From Methylosinus sp. PW1 (GTDB taxonomy: Bacteria; Pseudomonadota; Alphaproteobacteria; Rhizobiales; Beijerinckiaceae): 64,000 bases of DNA. The number at the start of each line of letters is the position of its first letter. Position 1 is the first letter of the stretch. Under the pieces are notes generated by a model. That model was not told the origin of the DNA. It was given only the letters and a program-made list of their open reading frames with translations, and ran no database searches. The position numbers and the translations under genes are program-made. The stretch spans positions 1,054,001-1,118,000 of the forward strand of contig NZ_JQNK01000009.1 in assembly GCF_000745215.1 (NCBI RefSeq). Reading direction: 5' to 3'. Below, piece after piece: positions 43,320 to 53,875 of the stretch.

Positions 43320-43952
43320 TCAGAGGGCGGCGGCCTCGCGGCGCGGCGCGCGCGGCTCCCGCAGCGGCGCGAAGCTCATGCGGTGAAAGGGCGTCGGCCC
43401 ATGGGCTTCGAGGGCGGCGAGATGCTCGCGCGTGCCATAGCCGGCGTTGGTCTCGAATCCGTAATGGGGATAGAGCCGGGCGAGGCGGCGCATCTGGCTG
43501 TCGCGCGCGACCTTGGCGACAATCGACGCGGCGGCGATGGAAAGAGAGAGCGCGTCTCCTTTCACGATCGCCTCGCCCGGACAGGCGATCTCGGGCAGGT
43601 CGCGGCCGTCGACCAGCACGAAGCCCGGCGCGATATGAAGCGCGGCGACGGCGCGCGCCATGGCCAGCAGCGCGGCGCGGCGAATGTTCAGCCGATCGAT
43701 CTCCTCGACGCTGGCGAAAGCGACGCCGATGGCGAGCGCGCTGGAGACGATTCGCTCGAAGGCGGCGTCTCGCGCCTTGGCGGACAGAGCTTTCGAATCG
43801 TCGACGCCATCCGGCAGACGGTCAGGATCGAGAATCACGGCCGCGGCCGCAACCGGGCCGGCGAGCGGCCCGCGCCCGACCTCGTCGACGCCGGCGATGG
43901 GTCGAGCGCCGCCGCGCAGGACGCGCGTCTCGGTGAGAAAATGGGGAGGCAT
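43320..43952 (-). CDS. rnhB: Ribonuclease HII
   Basis: A 210-residue RNase HII. The N-terminal active-site segment [20 protein letters not shown] contains the conserved Asp and Glu, [13 protein letters not shown] follows, and [20 protein letters not shown] then [19 protein letters not shown] complete the family pattern. It removes ribonucleotides from DNA. The ATG at 43952 was chosen because the core begins about 20 residues later; the open frame upstream is Arg/Ala-rich and lacks family similarity. It lies downstream of, and on the same strand as, the radical SAM gene. Confidence 0.95.
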   Translation of the reverse strand: MPPHFLTETRVLRGGARPIAGVDEVGRGPLAGPVAAAAVILDPDRLPDGVDDSKALSAKARDAAFERIVSSALAIGVAFASVEEIDRLNIRRAALLAMARAVAALHIAPGFVLVDGRDLPEIACPGEAIVKGDALSLSIAAASIVAKVARDSQMRRLARLYPHYGFETNAGYGTREHLAALEAHGPTPFHRMSFAPLREPRAPRREAAAL

Positions 43953-44032
43953 GCTCGCTCGGCTCGTCGAAAAAGGGCGGCTGAAACAAACACAGCGGCG
44001 GAGCCGGAGCAATCGGCCCCGGCGCGCCTTTT

Positions 44033-45214
44033 TTAAAAAAGGCTCAGCTGCTCGGCGTCGCTGCGCGGCGGCCGGAACAGATCGGCGCGCAGCCGCGTGC
44101 GGGAGAAGCCGAGACGTTGCGCCGCCAGCTCGAAACGACGGCCGATCATCCAGGCGTAAGGGCCGTCGCCGCTCATGCGCTTGTCGAAGGAAGGGTCGTA
44201 GAGCTTGCCGTCGCGCGCCGAGCGCACCAGCGAAAGCACATGCCGAGCCTTGGCCGGAAAATGGGTGACGAGCCATTCGCTGAACAATTCGCGCAGCTCG
44301 AGCGGCAGCCGCAGCATCACATAGCCGGCCTCGCGCGCGCCGGCGGCATGGGCGCGCGTCAATATGGTCTCGATCTCGGCGTCATTGATCGCCGGAATGA
44401 TCGGCGCGACCAGAACGGCGACGGGAATTCCCGCCTCGGCCAGCCGCTCGATCGTGGCGAGGCGCCGCTCGGGCGAGGCGGCGCGCGGCTCCATCGCCCG
44501 CGCCAAGGCCGGATCGAGCGTCGTCATCGAGATCGCGACCTTGACCAGGCCCTTGCGCGCCATGGGTGCGAGAATGTCGATGTCGCGAACGACCAGAGAG
44601 GATTTCGTCACTATGCCGATCGGATGATCGGCGCGGCTCGCCACCTCGAGCAGGCCGCGGGTGACTCGATAGCGCTTCTCGAGCGGCTGATAGGGATCGG
44701 TGTTGGCGCCGATGGCGATGGTCTTGGGCGAATAATTGCGCGCCGACAATTCGCGCTCGAGCAATTGCGCCGCGCCTTCCTTGACGAAAATCTCCGTCTC
44801 GAAATCGAGGCCCGGCGAAAGGCCCATATAGGCGTGGCTGGGACGCGCATAGCAATAGACGCAGCCATGCTCGCAGCCGCGATAGGGATTGATGGAGCGG
44901 TCGAAGGAAATATCCGGCGAGTCGTTGCGCGTGATGATCGTCTTCGCCCGCTCGGCATGGACATTGGTGTGGAACTCGCCGAGCTCCTCCAGCCCATTCC
45001 ATCCGTCGTCGGTCTCGACGCGCCGCTCGCGCTCGAAACGGCCGCTCTCATTGGAGAGCGCGCCGCGTCCGCGCCGCCGCGCCGGATCGACGATCGGACG
45101 CTCCTCGCTGGAAAAATTCACGACCGCGCCGATCGCCTCGCGGCTCAGCTGCGCCGCCCGGCGCCAGTCGCTCTTCTCCGATTTCTCGATCAGACGTTTC
45201 GCCGAGCTCGCCAT
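44033..45214 (-). CDS. PA0069-family radical SAM protein (SplB-like)
   Basis: A 393-residue radical SAM enzyme. After an N-terminal [15 protein letters not shown] region, the cluster-binding motif [14 protein letters not shown] (Cys-x3-Cys-x2-Cys) is at about residue 105. The annotated relatives are 'PA0069 family radical SAM' proteins, which resemble spore photoproduct lyase SplB but lack a proven substrate. The start at 45214 is preferred because the frame upstream has no family features. Two perfect GAAC-N7-GAAC boxes lie about 180-215 bases upstream, which suggests LexA (SOS) control and a role in DNA damage. Confidence 0.85.
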   Translation of the reverse strand: MASSAKRLIEKSEKSDWRRAAQLSREAIGAVVNFSSEERPIVDPARRRGRGALSNESGRFERERRVETDDGWNGLEELGEFHTNVHAERAKTIITRNDSPDISFDRSINPYRGCEHGCVYCYARPSHAYMGLSPGLDFETEIFVKEGAAQLLERELSARNYSPKTIAIGANTDPYQPLEKRYRVTRGLLEVASRADHPIGIVTKSSLVVRDIDILAPMARKGLVKVAISMTTLDPALARAMEPRAASPERRLATIERLAEAGIPVAVLVAPIIPAINDAEIETILTRAHAAGAREAGYVMLRLPLELRELFSEWLVTHFPAKARHVLSLVRSARDGKLYDPSFDKRMSGDGPYAWMIGRRFELAAQRLGFSRTRLRADLFRPPRSDAEQLSLF

Positions 45215-45394
45215 GGCGATGATCTCCTTGCCGGCCCTGCGGCCGGCGTCTCGGCCGGATTCTCGCCGGTGCGCCGGCCTCGCTTCGGCTCGCGGCGCGA
45301 GACGCCCATGCGCGACACTGGGGCGCCTCGCGACCGCGAGCCTCGATGCGACGCAGCTACTTACAACTCTAGGGGACTTGTTTACGCACGCTAG

Positions 45395-45428
45395 GAACAT
45401 TTGACGAACAAGAGAACGTATATGGAAC
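45395..45428. promoter_or_regulatory. Two tandem alphaproteobacterial LexA (SOS) boxes
   Basis: GAAC-ATTTGAC-GAAC at 45395-45409 and GAAC-GTATATG-GAAC at 45414-45428 each match the alphaproteobacterial LexA operator, read as GTTC-N7-GTTC on the minus strand. They lie between the radical SAM gene (minus, starting 45214) and the HerA-like ATPase gene (plus, starting 45604), so either or both could be SOS-regulated. The match is exact; LexA binding is inferred. Confidence 0.7.
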
Positions 45429-45603
45429 ACTATGGGCCGTGTCAAGCGGCGACGCAGCCGATCACAAAGCGCGAGGCGGAGAGAAACCGCGCCGGGCGCG
45501 CTCTTGTCCACAGGCGCAGCGGCGCGGTTGAACGCGCGGCGCGAATCGATGTTTAAGTCCGCGCCATGATCTTTCCCTCCTTCACGGCCGGAGCGGCGCC
45601 GCA

Positions 45604-47109
45604 ATGACGGCGCCCGCCAAGGTTTCCATCGATCTCGGGACCCGCGCCGATGGCGGCGTCGCGACGCTCGATCTCGAGGAGCTGCTGGCGACCCGCCTTC
45701 TGGTGCAGGGCAATTCCGGCTCCGGCAAATCGCATCTGCTGCGCCGCCTGCTGGAGCAGAGCGCGCCCTGGGTGCAGCAGGCGATCATCGATCCCGAGGG
45801 CGATTTCGTCACGCTGGCCGAGCGTTATGGCCATGTGGTGGTGGACGCCCGCTGCGGCATCGCCGATCTCACCCGCATCGCCGCGCGGGCGCGCCAGCAC
45901 CGAGTCTCGGTCGTGCTCGATCTCGAGGGGCTGGACGCCGAGCAGCAGATGCACGCCGCCGCCGCCTTTCTCGGCGGGCTCTTCGACGCCGAGCGCGACC
46001 AATGGTATCCGCTGCTCGTCGTGGTGGACGAGGCGCAGCTCTTCGCGCCCGCCGTCGCCGGCGAAGTGTCCGACGAGGCGCGCAAGGCCTCGCTCGGCGC
46101 CATGACCAATCTGATGTGCCGCGGCCGCAAGCGCGGGCTCGCCGGCGTCATCGCCACGCAGCGCCTCGCCAAGCTCGCCAAGAATGTCGCGGCGGAGGCG
46201 TCCAATTTCCTCATGGGACGCACCTTCCTCGACATAGACATGGCGCGCGCCGCCGATCTGCTCGGCATGGAGCGGCGGCAGGCGGAAATGTTCCGCGATC
46301 TGCAGAGCGGCAATTTCGTCGCGCTCGGCCCGGCCATGGCGCGCCGGCCGCTGCCCGTGCGCATCGGCCCGGTGGAGACTTCCGCGCGCAATGTCAGCCC
46401 GAGGCTGCTGCCGCTGCCGGAGGCCGGCGCCGACGACGCGCATCTCATTTTCACGCCCGGCGCCGATGAAGCGCGTTTCGAGGCGCCGCGCCGGCCGCCG
46501 CCGCCCGCGCCGACCGCCGATGTGCTGGCGCGTCTCGCCCGCAGCGCGCCGCCGGCGCCGCCCGCCGTCGAGCCGCCGCCGAGCATTTCGCCCGAGCAGC
46601 GTCAGGCCGCGATCGATTCGGCGCTGCGCGAGATTTTGAGCGACAGCGACGCCAATTTCCGCACCATCGCCGTGCTCTATCAGGATTTTCTGGTGCGCTG
46701 CCGGATTCGCCGCATCGGCGGCGAGCCTTTGAGCCTGCCCGCCTTCCGCCGCCGCCTCGCCGTGGCCCATGCCGGCATAGAGCTGGCGGAAGCCGAGTCC
46801 GAGGATTCGCCCTGGGCCGAGGTGCTCGCAATGGCAGGCGCGCTGCCGGAGGATATGCAGGGCGTTTTTCTATCGCTGGCGCGCGCGGCCTTCGACCATC
46901 GCCCCTGCCCTTCCGACGCCGATGTCGCCAGCGCCTATGGCACGCGCTCGCCCGGGCGGGCGCGGCGGCTGCTCGCCTATATGGAGGAGCGGCAGGCGAT
47001 CGTCTGCCGGCTGGACCAGCGCGGCTGGCGCATCGTCGCCATTCCCGGCGTCGCCTGGGAGACCGAGCCCGGCGATCCCACCGCCGCCGCGGGCGCGACG
47101 ACGACCTGA
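45604..47109 (+). CDS. HerA-like P-loop ATPase (DUF853-type)
   Basis: A 501-residue cytoplasmic ATPase. Walker A is LLVQGNSGSGKSHLLRRLLE (about residues 32-51); Walker B is LLVVVDEAQLFAP near 140; ATQRLAKLAKNVAAEASNF follows as the sensor segment. A Pro/Ala-rich linker (about 300-330) separates a C-terminal winged-helix-like region containing YGTRSPGRARRLLAYMEERQ. HerA/FtsK-type ATPases translocate DNA or act with nucleases; the partner here is not apparent. It is divergent from the radical SAM gene with tandem SOS boxes in between. Confidence 0.83.
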   Translation: MTAPAKVSIDLGTRADGGVATLDLEELLATRLLVQGNSGSGKSHLLRRLLEQSAPWVQQAIIDPEGDFVTLAERYGHVVVDARCGIADLTRIAARARQHRVSVVLDLEGLDAEQQMHAAAAFLGGLFDAERDQWYPLLVVVDEAQLFAPAVAGEVSDEARKASLGAMTNLMCRGRKRGLAGVIATQRLAKLAKNVAAEASNFLMGRTFLDIDMARAADLLGMERRQAEMFRDLQSGNFVALGPAMARRPLPVRIGPVETSARNVSPRLLPLPEAGADDAHLIFTPGADEARFEAPRRPPPPAPTADVLARLARSAPPAPPAVEPPPSISPEQRQAAIDSALREILSDSDANFRTIAVLYQDFLVRCRIRRIGGEPLSLPAFRRRLAVAHAGIELAEAESEDSPWAEVLAMAGALPEDMQGVFLSLARAAFDHRPCPSDADVASAYGTRSPGRARRLLAYMEERQAIVCRLDQRGWRIVAIPGVAWETEPGDPTAAAGATTT

Positions 47110-47110
47110 G

Positions 47111-47521
47111 CTATCGGCGCGTCGGTCGAATCGCCGGCGCGTTGCGAGCCGGGGCGCGTGCAGGATTGGCCTTGCGCCCCCGCGAACTCGACTTGGCGGG
47201 AATCGTCCTTCCGTACTCTCGCCACCAGGCCGTAAGCGCCTCCATCGCGGGGCCAAGTCCACGGGCCTTCTGTGTTATCTCGTATTCGACCCTGGGCGGC
47301 ACCTCCGCGAACACGGTGCGCGAGACCAGACCGTCCGTTTCAAGTTCGCGGAGCTGCGCCGTGAGCATGTGCTGCGTGATGCCGGGGATTGCTTTGCGCA
47401 ACTCGCCAAAGCGGTAAACCCGCTGATTGAGCAGCCACATGATCTCCAGCTTCCATTTTCCCGAGAGCATCGCGAATGCACGGCGCATCTCATCTTGCAT
47501 CGTGAAGTCGTCTTCGGCCAT
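47111..47521 (-). CDS. HxlR-family transcriptional regulator
   Basis: A 136-residue winged-helix regulator: MLSGKWKLEIMWLLNQRVYR, then FGELRKAIPGITQHMLTAQL RELETDGLVSRTVF and VPPRVEYEITQKARGL, the full HxlR pattern. A basic C-terminal tail follows. HxlR proteins usually respond to small electrophiles or aldehydes. It is divergent from the DoxX and SDR genes and probably regulates them. Start at 47521. Confidence 0.92.
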   Translation of the reverse strand: MAEDDFTMQDEMRRAFAMLSGKWKLEIMWLLNQRVYRFGELRKAIPGITQHMLTAQLRELETDGLVSRTVFAEVPPRVEYEITQKARGLGPAMEALTAWWREYGRTIPAKSSSRGRKANPARAPARNAPAIRPTRR

Positions 47522-47687
47522 TAGTCAGCTTTTCCATACTTACTGTTATATTTTCATCCTACTTGCGTTCGTTCATCTTAGACTGCATTTTCGATGCATC
47601 GCGAGCAGATTTGAATCTGCCCGGCAAGCGAAACGCCAGTTCGACACATTCATGGCGGCCGGAGCAGCGGCCGAGCAGGAAACTCTC

Positions 47688-48080
47688 ATGACGGCATTCA
47701 CTGTATACTGGATCAGCACGACGCTCTTGTCGCTTCTGTACCTGGCGTCCGCCTATATGTATGCGACAAAGACAGGCTGGGTACGGCAAACCCTTGCCGA
47801 GCTTCACTATCCGGCTTCCTACCTCGTGCCGTTCATGATCGTCGTAAAAGTCCTCGGCGTTGCCGCGATCTTGTCGCGCGTGAGCTTGCCGCTGAGCGAT
47901 CTCGCCTATGTAGGCATCTTCTACCACCTCATTCTGTCCAGCCTGGCCCATCTCGGTGTGCGCAAGCCAATCGGCGCGCTGCCGGCCGTCATAGGCCTCA
48001 TGCTGCTGGCCGCGTCCTTTGCGACGCAGAACGCGGCTCGCGATGTACCGTCGCCTTACGCCCAAATCGCCGTGCGCTGA
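47688..48080 (+). CDS. DoxX-like small membrane protein
   Basis: A 130-residue protein with about four transmembrane helices (from TVYWISTTLLSLLYLASAYM to GLMLLAASFATQNAA) in the DoxX-like pattern. Function is unknown; DoxX-like proteins often accompany oxidoreductases and HxlR or TetR regulators. ATG 47688 has AGGA eight bases upstream. The SDR gene follows after 39 bases, so an operon is likely. Confidence 0.78.
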   Translation: MTAFTVYWISTTLLSLLYLASAYMYATKTGWVRQTLAELHYPASYLVPFMIVVKVLGVAAILSRVSLPLSDLAYVGIFYHLILSSLAHLGVRKPIGALPAVIGLMLLAASFATQNAARDVPSPYAQIAVR

Positions 48081-48119
48081 CGCGGCGAAAACCACCACCC
48101 CCACCAAATGGAGACGACC

Positions 48120-48863
48120 ATGGGTAGACTCGAAGGAAAAGTCGCAATCGTGACCGGCGCCGGTCGCGGCATTGGCCGCGCGACGGCAAAGCTGTTCGCC
48201 GCCGAAGGCGCCAAGGTCGCGGTCGTGTCGCGGACTCGGGCAAATGTCGATGCGGTCGTCACAGATATCAAGGCCGCGGGCGGCGCTGCCGTCGGCGTCG
48301 TCTGCGATATCGGCGACCCCGGCCAGATCAAGGCGGCTGTCGACACCGTCGCCTCGGCCTATGGCGGTATCGACGTCCTGGTGAACAACGCGTTCGATTC
48401 GTCCGCGCCTTTCTCGTCGGTCATCGATCTCTCTGTGGAGCAGTTGCAGCGCAACTTCGACACAGGCCCGATCGCCTATCTGCGGATGATGCAAGCCGCC
48501 TATCCCTACCTCAAAGCCAGCGGAGAAGGGCGTATCATCAATTTCGGCTCGATGGCGGGCGTCATCGGCCTGCTGGGCTATACCCCCTACAACATGTCGA
48601 AGGAGGCGGTGCGCGCCCTGACCCGTACCGCGGCGCGCGAATGGGGACCGGACAAGATTACCGTGAACAACGTCCTGCCGGTTGCCGAAACCTGGGGTCC
48701 CGAAATCAACGTTCCCCCGCCAGCCAACCCGCTCGGCCACTACGGATCGCCGGAAGAAGACATTGCGCCTGTAGTCCTGTTCCTTGCCAGCAAGGACTCG
48801 CAGTTCATCACGGGCTCGAGTCTGACGCCCGACGGCGGCTCGATCATCGACAGCGCTCGCTGA
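48120..48863 (+). CDS. Short-chain dehydrogenase/reductase
   Basis: A 247-residue classical SDR: cofactor motif VAIVTGAGRGIGRATAKLFA, LVNNAFDSSAPF in place of NNAG, catalytic Ser in NFGSMAGVIG and Tyr-x3-Lys in YTPYNMSKEAVRALTRTAAR. The end, ITGSSLTPDGGSIID, is typical. The substrate is not known. GGAGA five bases before ATG 48120 favours this start over ATG 48108. It forms an operon with the DoxX-like gene under the divergent HxlR regulator. Confidence 0.9.
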   Translation: MGRLEGKVAIVTGAGRGIGRATAKLFAAEGAKVAVVSRTRANVDAVVTDIKAAGGAAVGVVCDIGDPGQIKAAVDTVASAYGGIDVLVNNAFDSSAPFSSVIDLSVEQLQRNFDTGPIAYLRMMQAAYPYLKASGEGRIINFGSMAGVIGLLGYTPYNMSKEAVRALTRTAAREWGPDKITVNNVLPVAETWGPEINVPPPANPLGHYGSPEEDIAPVVLFLASKDSQFITGSSLTPDGGSIIDSAR

Positions 48864-48967
48864 GACGATGGAGCGTCGCACGCTTCATCGAGTTGCGGCG
48901 CTAGCCATCGGCTTTGAGAGTGATCGGACGATACGAGCTCAAAGGCTCGCCTCTCGAGGAAATGCGC

Positions 48968-51133
<2,166 letters not shown>

Positions 51134-51461
51134 TTCTTTCCTCGGATCGGCTCTCTTGTTTATTAGCGAAAAGCGAGGGCGGCGCAAAGGCGGGAGATGG
51201 CCAGGAACAGAGTGGGCTCGCCTTCCCTGCTCGGCGCGGGAGCGACGGGCGGCCTCGGCGGGCGAGGGCGAAGGGGCGCCACATAGAGGCGTCCTTGGAG
51301 GAGGTTACGCCCGACGGGCATTTCCCGATGATAGACACCACTTCTATCTTATTGTTTTATAATTAAATATCGCATGAGCCGCACTGAAGCGCAGAGCTTC
51401 CGCTTGCTGGACAGATCATGCGCCTCATGTATATTGCATGAAGCGCATGAGAGAAAGAGAC
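51134..51461. other. Intergenic region with AT-rich promoter DNA and TA operator
   Basis: About 330 bases between the methylmalonyl-CoA mutase and antitoxin genes. The first half is GC-rich leader of the mutase. The second half includes an AT-rich block (TTATTGTTTTATAATTAAAT near 51348-51367) with a TATAAT, a plausible promoter for the toxin-antitoxin pair, and the palindrome TCATG-TATATTG-CATGA at 51425-51441, which suits a Phd/YefM operator. Confidence 0.5.
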
Positions 51462-51725
51462 ATGGATATGCTCAAGGTCGCCGCCGCCGAGTTTCAGCGC
51501 AACATCGGCCGCTATCAAGACCTCGCCTTGCGCCAGCCCGTCGCCGTCACTCGCAACGGTCGCGAAAGCTGCGTGCTGCTGTCGACCGAGGAATATCGCC
51601 GCCTCAAGCGCCGTGACCGGGAGGCGCTCGGCGTCGAGGACTTCACCGACGCCGACATTGCCGCGCTCGAAGCGTCGCGCCCGCCCGAAGAAGCGAAGGC
51701 CTTCGATCACGAATTCGAACCCTGA
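51462..51725 (+). CDS. Phd/YefM-family antitoxin
   Basis: An 87-residue protein with the Phd/YefM N-terminal DNA-binding fold (VAAAEFQRNIGRYQDLALRQ, then VTRNGRESCVLLSTEEYRRL) and an acidic, disordered C-terminal part that would wrap the toxin. The start was set at ATG 51462 (AGAAAGAGAC upstream); other in-frame ATGs exist at 51438 and 51468. The palindrome 20-37 bases upstream is a likely autoregulatory site. The toxin gene starts five bases after the stop. Confidence 0.85.
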   Translation: MDMLKVAAAEFQRNIGRYQDLALRQPVAVTRNGRESCVLLSTEEYRRLKRRDREALGVEDFTDADIAALEASRPPEEAKAFDHEFEP

Positions 51726-51730
51726 ACATC

Positions 51731-52168
51731 GTGTCGACGCCAAAGCCTGTACAAGGTCTCGTTATCCGCTATGCCTATCTCTGGCGCGCAGAACATCAGC
51801 GCGGCCGAGAAGAGGGCGTGAAGGATCGCCCATGCGCCGTTGTGCTGGCGACGACCACGGAGGACGGCGAGGATGTCGTCACAGTCCTGCCGATCACTCA
51901 TTCGCCGCCCGCGGATAGTCTCTTCGCCGTCGAGCTGCCCACCGCGACTAAGAAGCGCCTGAGATTGGACGGCGAAAGATCATGGGTCGTTCTGTCGGAA
52001 GCCAACCGCTTCGTGTGGCCCGGCCCCGATCTGCGCCCTTTGCCGAATGCCGGCGCCGGCAGCGCCGTGCTGGGGCTGCTGCCCTACAAATTCGCGGAAG
52101 AGCTCAGACTGCGGCTTCTCGCGCATATCAAGGCGCGGCGCGCTCATATCGTCCCGCGCACAGAGTAG
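51731..52168 (+). CDS. PemK/MazF-like toxin
   Basis: A 145-residue protein of the plasmid-maintenance PemK-like type: GLVIRYAYLWRAEHQRG at the start, DRPCAVVLATTTEDGEDVVT then VLPITHSPP, and a conserved end with LLPYKFAEELRLRLLAHIKA. These are mRNA interferases neutralised by the adjacent antitoxin. The GTG start at 51731 places it five bases after the antitoxin gene. The pairing with a Phd/YefM-type rather than MazE-type antitoxin is a hybrid arrangement that is known elsewhere. Confidence 0.78.
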   Translation: MSTPKPVQGLVIRYAYLWRAEHQRGREEGVKDRPCAVVLATTTEDGEDVVTVLPITHSPPADSLFAVELPTATKKRLRLDGERSWVVLSEANRFVWPGPDLRPLPNAGAGSAVLGLLPYKFAEELRLRLLAHIKARRAHIVPRTE

Positions 52169-52171
52169 CCC

Positions 52172-53077
52172 CTACCTCCCCACCGCCTTCCATCGCGGCC
52201 CCTCCGCCCCGAAGTCCAGCTCCCAGCGAAACCGGCTCAGCACATCGAAGCCGAGGATGATCGCCGCCTCGCCGCCGAGCGCCTCGCGCAACGGGCCGAA
52301 ATCATAGGAGACGAAGACGACATCCTTCAGCACACGTCCCGCGCCTATGTCTATCTCCTTGGCCTTATAGACCTTCGCGTCGATTTTCTTGCCGGAGGCC
52401 TCGCTCACCTTGGCCTTTTTCTTCACCGGGACGAACAGCCCCTTGTGCCGCTCCAGAAAGCGGCGATCGACGGCGGAGATTTCGGCTCCCGTGTCGAAGA
52501 GGCCGACCGCCTCCGTCTTGCCGAGGCGCGCCTCTAGGCCGACGAGCTTCTGATCCGGCCAGAGCTTGCGGAAGGGCCGCCAATCGGCGCCGGCGCTCTC
52601 GGGAAAGAAGACCATCTCGCCGCCCATAAGATCGAGCGAGAAGCGCGCGCCTTGGAAGAAATCGAGCCCGAGCAGATCGTCCCCGTCCGAGGTCGCGCAG
52701 CGGGTGACGCGATATTTGGCCCGGCCGATATTATTGCCCTGCGCCGCCTTCAGCTCGACATTGGCCGCCTCCACATCCTCGCAGCGGGAAGCGACGCCGG
52801 AGGCGCTGGTGGATACGCTGGCGCCCAGCGCCGGAAAGCCGGCGTTCCAAGGCGCGAGCTTGATGCGGCTGGTGGAGGCGGCCGTGTCCAGCCGCATCGG
52901 CCCCATCACATTGCCGAAACGCATGGTCACATAGGCGCGGCCGCCGTCATCGGCGCCATGGACCACATCGAGCGGAACGATGGACCTTTCCATGGCGCGC
53001 TCCTCCGCGCGCGCCGGAACGGCGCAGACGAGAGCGAGCAAAGGAAAAAGCAGAAAGCGCGGAAGAGTTTTCGGCAT
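52172..53077 (-). CDS. Secreted retropepsin-like protein with two aspartyl motifs
   Basis: A 301-residue protein with a signal peptide (LLFPLLALVCAVPARA). It contains two retropepsin-like segments: LDTAAST with Asp64 and FDTGAEIS with Asp195, each followed by the strand pattern of the fold. In retroviral-type proteases two such motifs from a dimer form the site; here they are in one chain. The first motif has Ala in place of Gly, so activity is uncertain. Periplasmic location is expected. The gene converges on the toxin gene. Function is unknown. Confidence 0.72.
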   Translation of the reverse strand: MPKTLPRFLLFPLLALVCAVPARAEERAMERSIVPLDVVHGADDGGRAYVTMRFGNVMGPMRLDTAASTSRIKLAPWNAGFPALGASVSTSASGVASRCEDVEAANVELKAAQGNNIGRAKYRVTRCATSDGDDLLGLDFFQGARFSLDLMGGEMVFFPESAGADWRPFRKLWPDQKLVGLEARLGKTEAVGLFDTGAEISAVDRRFLERHKGLFVPVKKKAKVSEASGKKIDAKVYKAKEIDIGAGRVLKDVVFVSYDFGPLREALGGEAAIILGFDVLSRFRWELDFGAEGPRWKAVGR

Positions 53078-53235
53078 GGCGCGGCGGCTCCGTCCCTGCG
53101 GGGAAGGCGTCTATAGCGCGGCGCGGCGCTTTCGTCTGCCGCGGAAAACCGCGCCGCCCGCGCAGAGGCCGTGCTATTGCAGAGCCGCCGGTCCTCGCCG
53201 CGGGCGGGACGGCGGCAGGCTCTGGAGGTCATCTC

Positions 53236-53829
53236 ATGCGACATGCGGCGATCCGGCTCGCGACGGTTGGACTATTGGCCTTGGTTTCAAGCGTGACGCT
53301 CGCGCAGCAGCATCGGCCGCGCGGCGTTCCCGGAGACGCGCCCCGCGCGGGCGGAGGCGGCGGCGGCCCGGACGATGTGCTCGCAACTTCGAGCGAATGG
53401 GGCGGCGCCGGCGGCGTCTATACTTGCGAGCAGTGGAAGCAATATCTCGAGCGCATGTTCCGCCTCGCCGACAAGCGCAAGCGCGGATTCATCGACGCGC
53501 AGGATTTCGAGGTCATTCCGCGGCTGAGCCCGGTGTTTCACGCCGCGACCTTCGACTATTTCGACATGGCCGGCAAAGGCCGCGTCACCCGCGCGGAATT
53601 CCTGTCCTTTCCGAGCCCTTTCTTCGCGCGCTATGACCGCAAGAAGAGCTGCCGCGTCTTCCAGGAAGAGCTGGCGCATGCGCAGGCGCCGAGCGCTGCC
53701 CCGCAATCGCCGGCGCCGAATGCGGGCGGCGGCTTCCCCGGCAGGGGCGGCGGCGGTTTCGGCGGCGGCTATGGCGGAGGCGGCTTCGGCGGAGGCGCGG
53801 GCGGAGGCGGCGGCGGCTTCGGGCGCTGA
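53236..53829 (+). CDS. Secreted protein with degenerate EF-hands and a glycine-rich tail
   Basis: A 197-residue protein with a signal peptide (about residues 1-23), a region with two EF-hand-like loops, ADKRKRGFIDAQDF and FDMAGKGRVTRAEF, and a C-terminal 45-residue tail of GGG/F/Y repeats. Both loops keep the glycine and hydrophobic position, but lack most of the acidic ligands, so calcium binding is doubtful. A pair of cysteines (TCEQWKQY and KKSCRVFQ) could be bridged. It is a secreted or surface protein of unknown role. Confidence 0.7.
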   Translation: MRHAAIRLATVGLLALVSSVTLAQQHRPRGVPGDAPRAGGGGGGPDDVLATSSEWGGAGGVYTCEQWKQYLERMFRLADKRKRGFIDAQDFEVIPRLSPVFHAATFDYFDMAGKGRVTRAEFLSFPSPFFARYDRKKSCRVFQEELAHAQAPSAAPQSPAPNAGGGFPGRGGGGFGGGYGGGGFGGGAGGGGGGFGR

Positions 53830-53875
53830 CGTGGAGGCCCCTCCCCTGCAAAGCAGGAGAGGGGCGGGAGGGGCC

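Noticed and set aside
47111..48863. HxlR-DoxX-SDR group as a novel system
   Set aside because: This regulator/membrane protein/oxidoreductase arrangement is common in proteobacteria; possibly acquired, but ordinary.
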